Below, in pieces: positions 26,750 to 36,658 of a stretch of 64,000 nt of DNA. Position numbers and translations under genes: made by a program. The DNA comes from Sporolactobacillus sp. STSJ-5 (GTDB taxonomy: Bacteria > Bacillota > Bacilli > Bacillales > Sporolactobacillaceae): positions 1-64,000 of the forward strand of contig NZ_JANFOJ010000003.1 in NCBI RefSeq assembly GCF_024385605.1, read 5' to 3'. The first letter of the stretch is position 1; every line of letters begins with the position of its first letter. The notes beneath the pieces were generated by a model that had not been told where the DNA came from, made no database searches, and was given only the letters and a program-made list of their open reading frames with translations.

Positions 26750-28060
26750 ATGGGATTGGCACTCGTTCAAACGCAATCGTTAAAACTGAAAATGACGCCG
26801 GCTCTATTCCAGTCGATGACCGTGCTCCAATGTAATAATGAAGAGCTTTCGCGGATGCTCCATGAAAAAGCTTTGGAAAATCCATTGCTGCATGTCGAGG
26901 ATCGCGAGGATCGCAGAGATTATTCGTCCTATTCTATAGACGGTGCTGCGAAGAGCACGTCCGACGTGATCGAGGAAACTGCGGCGAATCGTGTTGATTT
27001 TCGTGAACTGCTGCATCAAGACCTGCATCAAACACGGCTTGATCACATGCTCATGGATGCTGCCGATATCCTTATTGATTCATTAAATGACAATGGATTC
27101 ATTGATGAAGATCCGCAAGCCATTCTTGATCGGTTCGGGAAGTTTGATGCGGATCCGGAAGAAGCGTTGGAGGCCGTTCAAGCCTTGGACCCTGCCGGTG
27201 TCGGTGCCCGCTCGCTCATCGAATGCCTGTGTCTGCAGCTTCGCCGACTCGATCGGCGCTGCACGCTTGCGGAAACAATCTTGACTGAGTATCGGGACTG
27301 CTTTATGACCGGAGACTGGGCAGAACTTGCTTCTTTACTGGATGTGGCACAAGCCGATATTGATGCGGCTGTTGAACAAATTCGTAAACTGAATCCGAAT
27401 CCTGTGGCAACGATTCAGGATGATCCGCCGCAATATATTGTTCCTGATGTCGTCATTTCGAAAAGGGACGGCGAACTTGTTTGCGAATTGGAGGATCAAT
27501 ATCTCCCGACGATTTCTGTAAATATGAACGATTATACGCGCTATATGGAGGCAGCGGATGCGGAAACGAAACGTTATCTTCGCGAAAAGTTTGATGAAGC
27601 TGACTGGCTTCTTTCTGGTGTATCCCGGCGCCGGCAGACGCTGATGAAACTTGCGCAGATGGTGATGGAGCGTCAAAAAAATTACTTTTTGAGTGGAGAT
27701 CAGGATTGTTTGCTTCCATTTACCATGAAACAAGCTGCCGAACAGCTTTCGGTCCATGAGTCAACAATCAGTCGGGCAGCTGCCGGAAAATATGTTCAAA
27801 CGAATTTCGGCGTTCTTCCGATGAAAAATTTCTTTGTCCGTGCTGTGCGTGCGGAACACGGGACGGTTTCTGCTTTCCAAATTCAAAATGAGATTAAGCA
27901 GCTGGTAAAAATGGAAGATCGCAGAAAACCGCTGTCTGATCAGAATATTACCCGGCTTCTTGAAAAATCAGGAATTCGCTGTTCCAGACGAGTCGTTGCG
28001 AAGTACAGGGCAAGCTGTGGAATTGGATCGACAATTGAACGCAGAGCAGCCTACAATTAA
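26750..28060 (+). CDS. rpoN: RNA polymerase sigma-54 factor (SigL)
   Basis: Sigma-54 family factor for enhancer-dependent promoters (in Bacillus levanase, arginine and branched-chain catabolism genes). The 436-residue protein has region I (glutamine/leucine-rich LVQTQSLKLKMTPALFQSM), an acidic linker, the core-binding domain with a DPAGVGARSLIECL stretch, the HTH (SVHESTISRAAAGKY) and the RpoN box as SRRVVAKYR at about residue 417-425. The ATG at 26750 follows AAAGGAGGTG. No activator gene lies beside it. Confidence 0.96.
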   Translation: MGLALVQTQSLKLKMTPALFQSMTVLQCNNEELSRMLHEKALENPLLHVEDREDRRDYSSYSIDGAAKSTSDVIEETAANRVDFRELLHQDLHQTRLDHMLMDAADILIDSLNDNGFIDEDPQAILDRFGKFDADPEEALEAVQALDPAGVGARSLIECLCLQLRRLDRRCTLAETILTEYRDCFMTGDWAELASLLDVAQADIDAAVEQIRKLNPNPVATIQDDPPQYIVPDVVISKRDGELVCELEDQYLPTISVNMNDYTRYMEAADAETKRYLREKFDEADWLLSGVSRRRQTLMKLAQMVMERQKNYFLSGDQDCLLPFTMKQAAEQLSVHESTISRAAAGKYVQTNFGVLPMKNFFVRAVRAEHGTVSAFQIQNEIKQLVKMEDRRKPLSDQNITRLLEKSGIRCSRRVVAKYRASCGIGSTIERRAAYN

Positions 28061-28066
28061 AAAATG

Positions 28067-28120
28067 TTGGGACTGGTTGAGTCCCAATTTGATTGGCGTT
28101 GTAAAATTTTACAACGCTTT
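28067..28120 (+). terminator. Tandem hairpins after rpoN
   Basis: TTGGGAC/GTCCCAA (28067-28073/28081-28087), then a perfect 22-bp palindrome, GCGTTGTAAAA and its complement (28096-28117), followed by a T-rich run. Confidence 0.7.
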
Positions 28121-28335
28121 CTTTGTTTCCTTTTGTCGAAACAGGGTATACTTCACATGGACAAAAAAGCCGCAAGAGAAGATCCGGACAAGCATGCAAT
28201 CAATCGTGCAGATGTGACATTTTTCAAAATTTGCAGATAGTTTCGATTTAACAAGCCGCATTAAATCAACATTTTTTATAATGTGACGATTCTGCGTCAT
28301 TGAAATGCCTATACAAAACATTTACATGATTATGC

Positions 28336-28364
28336 TTGTAAACAATGGCGAAAGTTGCTATCAT
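28336..28364 (+). promoter_or_regulatory. Promoter of the cggR-gapA operon
   Basis: TTGTAA (28336-28341), 17-base spacer, TATCAT (28359-28364). Confidence 0.75.
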
Positions 28365-28379
28365 GAAACATGGAGCAGA

Positions 28380-28415
28380 TGGGACATAAATTGACTGTGT
28401 GGGACATTTTGAGAC
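28380..28415 (+). promoter_or_regulatory. CggR operator
   Basis: TGGGAC-N6-TGAC-N4-TGGGAC-N6-AGAC matches the spacing of the B. subtilis CggR operator (CGGGAC-N6-TGTC-N4 repeated). It lies downstream of the -10, where bound CggR would block elongation. Confidence 0.8.
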
Positions 28416-28442
28416 CTGAACAGGTCGATCGAGGGGGACGCT

Positions 28443-29477
28443 GTGGAACATTTGCTTGATCTTCAAAAAAGGCTGATCCCCGATGTCTTAGACATAATGT
28501 CCAGTCGCTACCGTATTCTTCAATCTCTTCATTTTCTTCAGCCGATCGGCAGACGGAGTTTGTCATCTCATTTAGGCATGACTGAGCGGGTTCTGCGCGG
28601 CGAAGTCACGTTCCTGAGCCAGCAAGGGCTTATCCAAATGGCGTCAAGCGGCATGTATCTGACGGAAAACGGAGAAGCCATTGTTAAGGCTCTTGGCACT
28701 GTGATGAAGAATATTTCCGGATTGAAGAACATGGAGAAGCAACTGGAAGAAGTTCTCGGCGTTTCCAAAGTTGTCATTGTCTCTGGCGACAGTGATCAGT
28801 ACGCGACTGTCAAGAATGAGATGGGGCTGGCCTGCGTCAAGGAAATCGAACGCGCACTAGGTGAAGTCAACATTGTTGCGGTGACCGGGGGCTCAACGCT
28901 CGCAGCCGCTGCTGAAATGATGCACCCGCTTAGAAGAGCGCACCAGGATCTCCTGTTTGTATCGGCGAGAGGCGGTCTTGGCGAGAAGGTCGAAAATCAA
29001 GCGAACACGATCTGCGCTAAAATGGCGGAAAAAGCTGAAGGGCGCTATCATCTGCTCCACGTTCCCGATCAGCTCAGTGACGAGTCCTATCACAGCTTGA
29101 TGGAAGAGCCCAGTATTCATCGGGTCCTGCAGCACGTCCGTCGTGCAACCATCATCGTGCACGGCATTGGTGATGCAAAAACGATGGCAATCCGCCGTCA
29201 TTCCGGTGAAGAAATTCTCAAAAGAGTCGACACGGAACATGCTGTGGCCGAGGCTTTTGGCTATTTCTTTGATCAGACGGGTCGCGTCATTCACAAAGTT
29301 CAGACCATTGGATTGCAGTGGGAAGATCTGTTTGGCGCGCACGCAGTGATTGCCGTGGCCGGGGGCAAGTCTAAGGCTGAGGCAATTCAGGCTTACTTTA
29401 AGAAAGGTCCCGATTCCGTGCTTATCACGGATGAAGGGGCAGCACAAGAGATTTTAAAAAATTTCCAAACCATTTAG
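28443..29477 (+). CDS. cggR: Central glycolytic genes regulator CggR
   Basis: SorC-family repressor of the gapA operon, released by fructose-1,6-bisphosphate. The 344 residues comprise an N-terminal winged helix related to sigma-54 HTH (about 20-90, RRSLSSHLGMTERVLRGEV) and a C-terminal sugar-phosphate-binding Rossmann-like domain (VTGGSTLAAAAEMM, HGIGDAKTMA). GTG start five bases after GAGGGGG. It is the first gene of its own target operon, just downstream of its operator and directly followed by gapA. Confidence 0.95.
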   Translation: MEHLLDLQKRLIPDVLDIMSSRYRILQSLHFLQPIGRRSLSSHLGMTERVLRGEVTFLSQQGLIQMASSGMYLTENGEAIVKALGTVMKNISGLKNMEKQLEEVLGVSKVVIVSGDSDQYATVKNEMGLACVKEIERALGEVNIVAVTGGSTLAAAAEMMHPLRRAHQDLLFVSARGGLGEKVENQANTICAKMAEKAEGRYHLLHVPDQLSDESYHSLMEEPSIHRVLQHVRRATIIVHGIGDAKTMAIRRHSGEEILKRVDTEHAVAEAFGYFFDQTGRVIHKVQTIGLQWEDLFGAHAVIAVAGGKSKAEAIQAYFKKGPDSVLITDEGAAQEILKNFQTI

Positions 29478-29492
29478 GAGGTCATTATTAAC

Positions 29493-30500
29493 ATGACAGT
29501 TAAAGTTGGTATTAACGGTTTCGGACGTATCGGTCGTCTTGCTTTCAGAAGAATTCAGGATGTTCCAGAATTGGAAGTTGTTGCAGTTAACGACCTTACA
29601 GATCCAGCAATGCTCGCTAACCTGCTGAAATATGATACAACTCAAGGCCGTTTCAATGGCGAAGTTAAAGTAGAAGATGGCTACTTCGTAGTTAACGGCA
29701 AGAAAGTAAAAGTTCTCTCACAACGTGACCCTGCTGAATTGCCATGGGGCGAACTCGGCGTTGACATCGTTCTTGAATGCACAGGCTTCTTCACTTCGAA
29801 AGAAAAAGCTGAAGCACACATCAAGGGCGGCGCTAAGAAAGTCGTTATCTCTGCTCCTGCAAAGGGCGATCTGAAGACAATCGTATTCAACGTAAACAAC
29901 GATTCACTCGATGGCTCAGAAACAGTTATTTCCGGTGCATCTTGCACAACGAACTCTTTGGCTCCTGTTGCTAAAGTATTGAATGACAAATTCGGCATCG
30001 AAAAAGGCTTGATGACTACGGTTCACGCTTACACAGGCGACCAAATGACTCTTGACGGCCCGCACAGAGGCGGCGACCTTCGTCGTGCACGTGCCGCTGC
30101 TGAAAACATCGTACCTGCTTCTTCAGGTGCTGCTGCAGCCGTTGCTCTTGTTATCCCTGAATTGAAAGGCAAATTCGACGGATCTGCTCAACGTGTTCCA
30201 GTTAAATCAGGTTCTGTAACGCTGCTTTACGCAACGCTTGCTAAGAACACAACTGTAGAAGAAATCAACGAATCGATCAAAGCTGCATCTAACGAAACTC
30301 TTGGCTACAACGAAGATCCAATCGTTTCTTCTGACGTCATCGGTATTACTTACGGCTCTCTGTTTGACGCAACTCAAACAAAGATTCTTGACGTAGACGG
30401 CAAGCAACTCGTTCAGGTTGTTGCATGGTATGACAACGAAATGTCTTATACTTCACAACTTGTTCGTACGCTCGAATACTTCGCAAAGCTTGCAAAATAA
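29493..30500 (+). CDS. gapA: Glyceraldehyde-3-phosphate dehydrogenase, glycolytic
   Basis: Oxidises glyceraldehyde-3-phosphate to 1,3-bisphosphoglycerate with NAD+. The 335-residue protein has the [10 protein letters not shown] dinucleotide motif, D34-L35 after the second strand (NAD+ preference), catalytic C151 in SCTTN and an H in TTVHAYTGD. Codons are strongly biased (a highly expressed gene). It follows cggR by 15 bases behind GGAGG and is closed by a strong terminator. Confidence 0.98.
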   Translation: MTVKVGINGFGRIGRLAFRRIQDVPELEVVAVNDLTDPAMLANLLKYDTTQGRFNGEVKVEDGYFVVNGKKVKVLSQRDPAELPWGELGVDIVLECTGFFTSKEKAEAHIKGGAKKVVISAPAKGDLKTIVFNVNNDSLDGSETVISGASCTTNSLAPVAKVLNDKFGIEKGLMTTVHAYTGDQMTLDGPHRGGDLRRARAAAENIVPASSGAAAAVALVIPELKGKFDGSAQRVPVKSGSVTLLYATLAKNTTVEEINESIKAASNETLGYNEDPIVSSDVIGITYGSLFDATQTKILDVDGKQLVQVVAWYDNEMSYTSQLVRTLEYFAKLAK

Positions 30501-30532
30501 GTATTGCCTAACTTTTTGAATAGAACTTGAAT

Positions 30533-30563
30533 AGCGGAAACCTTAGTTGTTTCCGCTTTTTTG
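30533..30563 (+). terminator. Terminator after gapA
   Basis: GCGGAAAC (30534-30541) pairs with GTTTCCGC (30549-30556), then six T residues. It separates cggR-gapA from pgk-tpiA-eno. Confidence 0.85.
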
Positions 30564-30647
30564 ATGAATACTGTTCTTATCGGCGGTGGGCACGGACTGC
30601 AGCCTTGCCCCAGTGTCCGATGAAATATAGCGAAAGAGGGTCTAGGC

Positions 30648-31835
30648 ATGGCAAAGAAAACCATTAAAGACATTGACGTTAAAGGCAAGAAAGTTTTCTG
30701 CCGTTGCGACTTCAATGTTCCGCTTAGCGGTACGACGGTTACGGACGACACACGTATTCGTGCGGCGCTCCCTACCATCAACTATTTGATCGAAAACGGT
30801 GCAAAAGTTATTCTTGCTTCTCACCTCGGCCGTCCTACGGCTGAAGACAAGGATTCCTTCAAAATGGATCCTGTCGCAAAACGCTTGAGCGAATTGCTCG
30901 GCAAACCAGTTGCTAAAACGGACCAAGTAGTCGGACCGGAAGTTGATGCAGCTGTTGCAAAATTAAACGAAGGCGATGTTCTTCTTCTTGAAAACGTTCG
31001 TTTTGAAAAAGGCGAAAAGAAGAACGATCCTGAACTTGCAAAAGCATTCGCTGCGCTTGCAGACGTTTACGTCAACGACGCATTCGGTTCTGCACACCGT
31101 GCGCATGCATCAACAGCAGGCATCGCTGAATATCTTCCTGCAGTCGCAGGCTTCCTTCTCGAAAAGGAATTGAAGATTCTTGGTGCTTCTCTCGAAAATC
31201 CGAAACATCCGTTCACTGCCATCATTGGCGGTGCGAAAGTAACCGACAAAATCGGCGTTATCGAAAATCTGCTTGACAAAGTAGATACTTTAATCGTCGG
31301 CGGCGGACTTTCTTATACGTTTGTTAAGGCACAGGGCTACGAAATCGGCAAGTCTCTGCTCGACAAAGACAAACTTGATCTCGCTAAGAAATTCCTTGCA
31401 CTTGCAAAAGAAAAAGGTGTTAATTTCTTGACTCCTGTTGATACGGTCATTGCTGATGAATTCTCCGAAACAGCTAACAAAGACGTTGTCGATATCGACA
31501 AAATGCCTGCAGGCTGGCTCGGCGTAGACATCGGACCGAAGACGGTTGCTCTGTATGCAGACGCAATCAAAAAGTCCAAACTTGTTGTTTGGAACGGACC
31601 AATGGGTATTTTCGAAATGGAACCTTATGCTAAGGGTACTGAAGCAGTTGCTAAAGCACTTGCTGAAGCAACTGATGCAACAACGATCATCGGCGGCGGC
31701 GATTCTGCAGCAGCTGTTGAGAAATTCCATCTTGCAGACAAAATGACGCACATTTCAACCGGCGGCGGCGCTTCTCTTGAACTCATGGAAGGCAAAGTAC
31801 TTCCAGGCGTTGCAGCCCTTGATGACGCTGAATAA
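30648..31835 (+). CDS. pgk: Phosphoglycerate kinase
   Basis: Transfers phosphate from 1,3-bisphosphoglycerate to ADP. The 395 residues include the N-terminal [11 protein letters not shown] motif, ASHLGRP, the basic-patch segment [16 protein letters not shown], the hinge with [10 protein letters not shown] and the nucleotide-binding GGGDSAAAV loop near the C-terminus. It is full length with strong codon bias. The start follows AAAGAGGG. tpiA is 51 bases downstream. Confidence 0.98.
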   Translation: MAKKTIKDIDVKGKKVFCRCDFNVPLSGTTVTDDTRIRAALPTINYLIENGAKVILASHLGRPTAEDKDSFKMDPVAKRLSELLGKPVAKTDQVVGPEVDAAVAKLNEGDVLLLENVRFEKGEKKNDPELAKAFAALADVYVNDAFGSAHRAHASTAGIAEYLPAVAGFLLEKELKILGASLENPKHPFTAIIGGAKVTDKIGVIENLLDKVDTLIVGGGLSYTFVKAQGYEIGKSLLDKDKLDLAKKFLALAKEKGVNFLTPVDTVIADEFSETANKDVVDIDKMPAGWLGVDIGPKTVALYADAIKKSKLVVWNGPMGIFEMEPYAKGTEAVAKALAEATDATTIIGGGDSAAAVEKFHLADKMTHISTGGGASLELMEGKVLPGVAALDDAE

Positions 31836-31886
31836 TCAGGACAAGATAACTAAGAAATAACCGCAAGAAAGGGTAGGTGTTCTTTC

Positions 31887-32648
31887 ATGTCACGTAAACC
31901 GATTATTGCCGGAAACTGGAAGATGAACAAAACAGTTAAGGAAGCACACGAATTTGTTGAGGCAGTTAAGGACAAGGTTCCTTCTGCTGAACTCGTTGAT
32001 TCTGTTGTTGCCGCTCCTTTTCTCGCTTTGGACCGCATTGTTGCGGACGCAAAGGGCTCAGATCTGAAAATCAGTGCTGAGAATGTTCACTTTGAAGAAT
32101 CCGGTGCATTTACCGGTGAAGTCAGCCCGGTTATGCTTGAAGATCTAGGTGTTCAATACACGATCATCGGCCACTCTGAAAGAAGAGCGATGTTCGCTGA
32201 AACGGACGAAACAGTTAACAAAAAGGTGCTTGCATCCTTTGCACATCACCTCGTTCCGATTGTCTGTGTTGGTGAAACACTAGACGAACGCGAAGGCGGC
32301 AAATGGCAATCCGTTGTCAAGAACCAAGTAACAAAAGCATTTGCAGGTGTTCCAAGCGATCAGGCTTCTGACGTTGTTGTCGCTTATGAACCAATCTGGG
32401 CGATCGGCACAGGCAAATCTGCTTCGGATGAAGATGCTAACGAAGTTTGCGCTTATATCCGCACAACAATCGCAGCTCTTTATGACGAAGCAACCGCTGC
32501 AAAAGTTAGAATTCAATACGGCGGCAGCGTAAAACCGGCAACAATCGCCGGATTGCTCGCTCAGTCTGATATCGACGGCGCACTTGTCGGCGGTGCCAGC
32601 TTGCAGCCTGAATCATTCCTTGCACTGCTTAATGCAGTAAAAGGCTGA
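31887..32648 (+). CDS. tpiA: Triosephosphate isomerase
   Basis: Interconverts dihydroxyacetone phosphate and glyceraldehyde-3-phosphate. The 253 residues show AGNWKMNKT (substrate lysine), the electrophilic histidine in IGHSERR, the catalytic glutamate in [11 protein letters not shown] with the following mobile loop, and the phosphate-binding YGGSVKP and GGAS motifs. In most Bacilli gpmI follows; here the next gene is eno after a 113-base gap. Confidence 0.98.
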   Translation: MSRKPIIAGNWKMNKTVKEAHEFVEAVKDKVPSAELVDSVVAAPFLALDRIVADAKGSDLKISAENVHFEESGAFTGEVSPVMLEDLGVQYTIIGHSERRAMFAETDETVNKKVLASFAHHLVPIVCVGETLDEREGGKWQSVVKNQVTKAFAGVPSDQASDVVVAYEPIWAIGTGKSASDEDANEVCAYIRTTIAALYDEATAAKVRIQYGGSVKPATIAGLLAQSDIDGALVGGASLQPESFLALLNAVKG

Positions 32649-32664
32649 TTCAAAATCAGTTTTA
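32645..32664 (+). terminator. Weak hairpin at the tpiA stop
   Basis: CTGATT/AATCAG (32645-32650/32654-32659) with a 3-base loop and four T residues overlaps the stop codon. A second dyad CGTTAT/ATAACG lies at 32689-32709 before eno. They may attenuate or mark a processing site rather than end transcription. Confidence 0.35.
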
Positions 32665-32761
32665 TTGAAAATGATGTTTGAAGTCGTTCGTTATCGTCCG
32701 GACATAACGATCGATAACCAAAGTACTGTATAAATTTATATGAGGATAAGGAGAGATATGA

Positions 32762-34045
<1,284 letters not shown>

Positions 34046-34074
34046 GATCGATTCTAATTAAAGAATCTTAAGTC

Positions 34075-34113
34075 AAAGAACAGGATCCATCATTCATGGA
34101 TCCTGTTCTTTTG
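34075..34113 (+). terminator. Strong terminator after eno
   Basis: AAAGAACAGGATCCAT (34075-34090) pairs perfectly with the complement at 34096-34111 across a five-base loop, then T residues. Confidence 0.92.
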
Positions 34114-34274
34114 TTGTTAAATAAATCCTCATGTGTTGGTTCTGAACATAAGTCGCCTTGATAAAGAAACAAAAAAATTGACCAATCGACAGCAATCGTG
34201 CGATGATCAGAACGAATACTATGCAGTGAATTCTTATTAGGTTAAACGAAAGATGAACTAAAGAGGTGTGTGTC

Positions 34275-34493
34275 ATGCTTCAAAACATTGGTATTCCCGG
34301 TCTTATTCTCATTCTGGTGATTGCGCTTGTCATTTTCGGACCGTCAAAGCTTCCTGAGATTGGAAAATCTTTCGGAAAGACGCTGAAGGAGTTTAAAAAA
34401 GCAACGCAAGGACTTGGCGATGATCAATCGGATCAGCGTAATAAAACGATAATTACCGAAGCGGAGAAGACAAGCAACGAAAAAAAGGCTTAA
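34275..34493 (+). CDS. tatA: Twin-arginine translocase subunit TatA
   Basis: Pore-forming subunit of the Sec-independent export pathway for folded proteins. The 72 residues have the N-terminal membrane helix (about 5-21), the [10 protein letters not shown] hinge, an amphipathic helix ([13 protein letters not shown]) and a charged tail. The ATG at 34275 follows AAAGAGGTG; the GTG at 34266 is inside that site. tatC follows after 14 bases. Confidence 0.94.
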   Translation: MLQNIGIPGLILILVIALVIFGPSKLPEIGKSFGKTLKEFKKATQGLGDDQSDQRNKTIITEAEKTSNEKKA

Positions 34494-34507
34494 GGAACTG
34501 GTAACAG

Positions 34508-35254
34508 ATGACTGAAAAAAATATGTCGCTCATTGAACATTTCAATGAGCTGCGAAAACGAATCATTTCTGTTTTCGTTGTCTTTGTCTTAAGCGCCGCC
34601 GCTATGCTTTTTTTTACAAAAAACTTCTATCTTTGGCTCGTTAGTGATCTGGGTGTCTCTAATAAGTTGGCTGTGCTCGGACCGACGGATATTGTCAGCG
34701 TCTATTTTTTGATCGCCGGCGTTGTTGCAATCGCTGTAACCATTCCGTTTGCGGCGTGGCAGCTTTGGCTGTTTGTAGCCCCGGCTTTAAGTAAGAACGA
34801 GCGTAAATTGACGCTTTCTTACATACCGGCGATTTTCTTGCTCTTTATAGGAGGAATCGTCTTTGGCTACGAAATTGTTTTTCCGAACATCCTTCATTTT
34901 CTTCTTGGCATGAACGACGATATGTTCCAAGTGCTTTTTACAACGGATCGCTATTTTCGATTTATGATTAACGTTGTTTTACCGTTCGGAGTTTTGTTTG
35001 AAATGCCGGTGATCGTGGTGTTTTTGACCAATTTAGGTATCTTGACGCCGATACTTATGAAAAAAATGCGCAGAATTGCCTATTTTGTGCTGATCGTCAT
35101 TGGCGTCGTGTTGTCGCCGCCGGATTTTGTTTCCGATACGGTCATGTCGATTCCACTTTTACTCCTCTATGAGATTTGCGTGACGGTTGCGACTATTACT
35201 TATAAACGGAAGCAGCGAAGAATGGACAGGGTTGCAGATCAAATGAACGATTGA
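34508..35254 (+). CDS. tatC: Twin-arginine translocase subunit TatC
   Basis: Receptor subunit for twin-arginine signal peptides. The 248 residues show six membrane helices and family landmarks: N-terminal LIEHFNELRKRI, the FVAPALSKNERK loop, the conserved glutamate region GVLFEMPVIVVFL and SPPDFVSD. It forms a minimal TatA-TatC pair. An inverted repeat GCAGATCAA/TTGATCTGC spans the stop (35234-35259) without a T-tract. Confidence 0.96.
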   Translation: MTEKNMSLIEHFNELRKRIISVFVVFVLSAAAMLFFTKNFYLWLVSDLGVSNKLAVLGPTDIVSVYFLIAGVVAIAVTIPFAAWQLWLFVAPALSKNERKLTLSYIPAIFLLFIGGIVFGYEIVFPNILHFLLGMNDDMFQVLFTTDRYFRFMINVVLPFGVLFEMPVIVVFLTNLGILTPILMKKMRRIAYFVLIVIGVVLSPPDFVSDTVMSIPLLLLYEICVTVATITYKRKQRRMDRVADQMND

Positions 35255-35363
35255 TCTGCGCGGTTAAAAATCATCCGTGGCCGGTTGCTCTTGGCACTTC
35301 GGTATGGTACATTAAAACTAATGACTGAATGAACGTTGATTCGAAGATAAGGGGTACACGTCG

Positions 35364-35597
35364 ATGCATACATTTTTATTAACGGTTATGATTATTTCAG
35401 CTGTTGTAGTCATTGCGCTCGTTTTGATTCAAAGAAGTCAGGGCGACGGGTTGTCCGAAGCAATTACTGGTGGAGCTGAACAATTATTCAGCAAGCAAAA
35501 AGCGAGAGGCATTGAAGTCGGCATTAAAAGGCTGACGATTTTCTTCTCAATTGTCTTTTTTGCCTGCGCGTTTTTAATTGGCTACTATTTTAAATAA
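35364..35597 (+). CDS. secG: Preprotein translocase subunit SecG
   Basis: Small component of the SecYEG channel. The 77 residues contain two membrane helices (about 3-22 and 53-75) flanking the SecG motif RSQGDGLSEAITGGAEQLF. secG-est-rnr-smpB-ssrA is the standard Bacillus order. A terminator follows. Confidence 0.95.
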   Translation: MHTFLLTVMIISAVVVIALVLIQRSQGDGLSEAITGGAEQLFSKQKARGIEVGIKRLTIFFSIVFFACAFLIGYYFK

Positions 35598-35607
35598 TGC
35601 CAGTAAG

Positions 35608-35640
35608 TAAAACCGGAGCGGATACTCCGGTTTTTATTTT
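35608..35640 (+). terminator. Terminator after secG
   Basis: AAAACCGGAG and CTCCGGTTTT pair across a six-base loop (35609-35634), then a T-rich run. Confidence 0.88.
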
Positions 35641-35703
35641 AATTCGAACTTGACAAGGAAACCGTCCATGCGGACTTGTCCGGCTAAAACTTCCGGTTTC
35701 CTT

Positions 35704-35732
35704 TAGACCTGGCAGAAGATATAGCGTATAAT
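35704..35732 (+). promoter_or_regulatory. Promoter for est-rnr
   Basis: TAGACC (35704-35709), 17 bases, TATAAT (35727-35732), about 155 bases before est. Confidence 0.55.
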
Positions 35733-35889
35733 ATATTTTGGAAGAAGATGCCTATTTCATTTCAATATGCTGTTCATTCATGCTGATCGCAATTGAACTC
35801 TTTATAGAAGCAAAGTTCGCGTGAAACAGGGATAGAGAACGTGTGGAATAAGGCAAAAGCGGATCTTTTGTTTAGGGGATGAGGGAAGG

Positions 35890-36639
35890 ATGGAATTAAA
35901 ACGTCCAAAGCCATTTTTCCTTGAATCCGGACCGCGTGCTGTACTGTTGCTGCATGGATTTACAGGCAATTCGATTGATGTCCGGCAGCTCGGACGCTAC
36001 TTGAATCAGCGCGGGTACACATGCTGCGGACCGATTTATTCCGGTCATGGCGGACCACCGGAGGAATTACTCAAAACAGGACCTAAGGAGTGGTGGCAGG
36101 ACGTTTGCCGTGCTGTCGAACACTTGCAGCAAACTGGGCATACTGAATTTGCGGTTTGCGGTCTTTCATTAGGCGGGGTATTTTCACTCAAATGTGGATA
36201 CACTTTTTCAGTGAAGGGTATTATTCCAATGTGCGCTCCGGCTTATTCCGCAATGCGTGACCGCTTGGTTGCCGGTACGACGGCATACGCACGTACGTAC
36301 AAGCAGTATCAAGGAAAAAGCGGTGAAGAAATAACCGTCGAATTGCAAGAATTCAGACGTCGAATACCGGTTGTTCTGGATCAATTATCCGCTCTGATTG
36401 ACAATGTCAGGGAAGAAAGCCATAAAATTACGGCTCCTGCTCTGATTATTCAGGCGCAAAAGGATGAAATGATTAACCCGGAAAGCGCACACTATTATTA
36501 TGATTCCATTCATTCTACAAACAAGCAATTAAAGTGGTACGAAAATTCAACACACGTGATTACGTTAGGAACAGAGAAAGTGCAACTGCACAAGGATATC
36601 TATGCGTTTCTTGAAAGCCTAGATTGGTCTGTTTCCTAA
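35890..36639 (+). CDS. est: Carboxylesterase (Est/YvaK family)
   Basis: Alpha/beta-hydrolase acting on short-chain esters, like Geobacillus Est30. The 249 residues have the oxyanion-hole LLHGFTGNS, nucleophile serine in CGLSLGGVF, an acid in [13 protein letters not shown] and the histidine in STHVITLG. All catalytic parts are present. Start after GAGGGAAGG. It precedes rnr by 19 bases, probably in one operon; the biological substrate is unknown. Confidence 0.93.
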   Translation: MELKRPKPFFLESGPRAVLLLHGFTGNSIDVRQLGRYLNQRGYTCCGPIYSGHGGPPEELLKTGPKEWWQDVCRAVEHLQQTGHTEFAVCGLSLGGVFSLKCGYTFSVKGIIPMCAPAYSAMRDRLVAGTTAYARTYKQYQGKSGEEITVELQEFRRRIPVVLDQLSALIDNVREESHKITAPALIIQAQKDEMINPESAHYYYDSIHSTNKQLKWYENSTHVITLGTEKVQLHKDIYAFLESLDWSVS

Positions 36640-36658
36640 GTATAGGGAGGTTAACGAC

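Noticed and set aside
27960-28217. Plus-strand 85-codon frame at the rpoN 3' end
   Set aside because: It overlaps rpoN in another frame and runs through two terminator hairpins.
35234-35259. Terminator at the end of tatC
   Set aside because: GCAGATCAA/TTGATCTGC is perfect, but overlaps the stop codon and lacks a T-tract.
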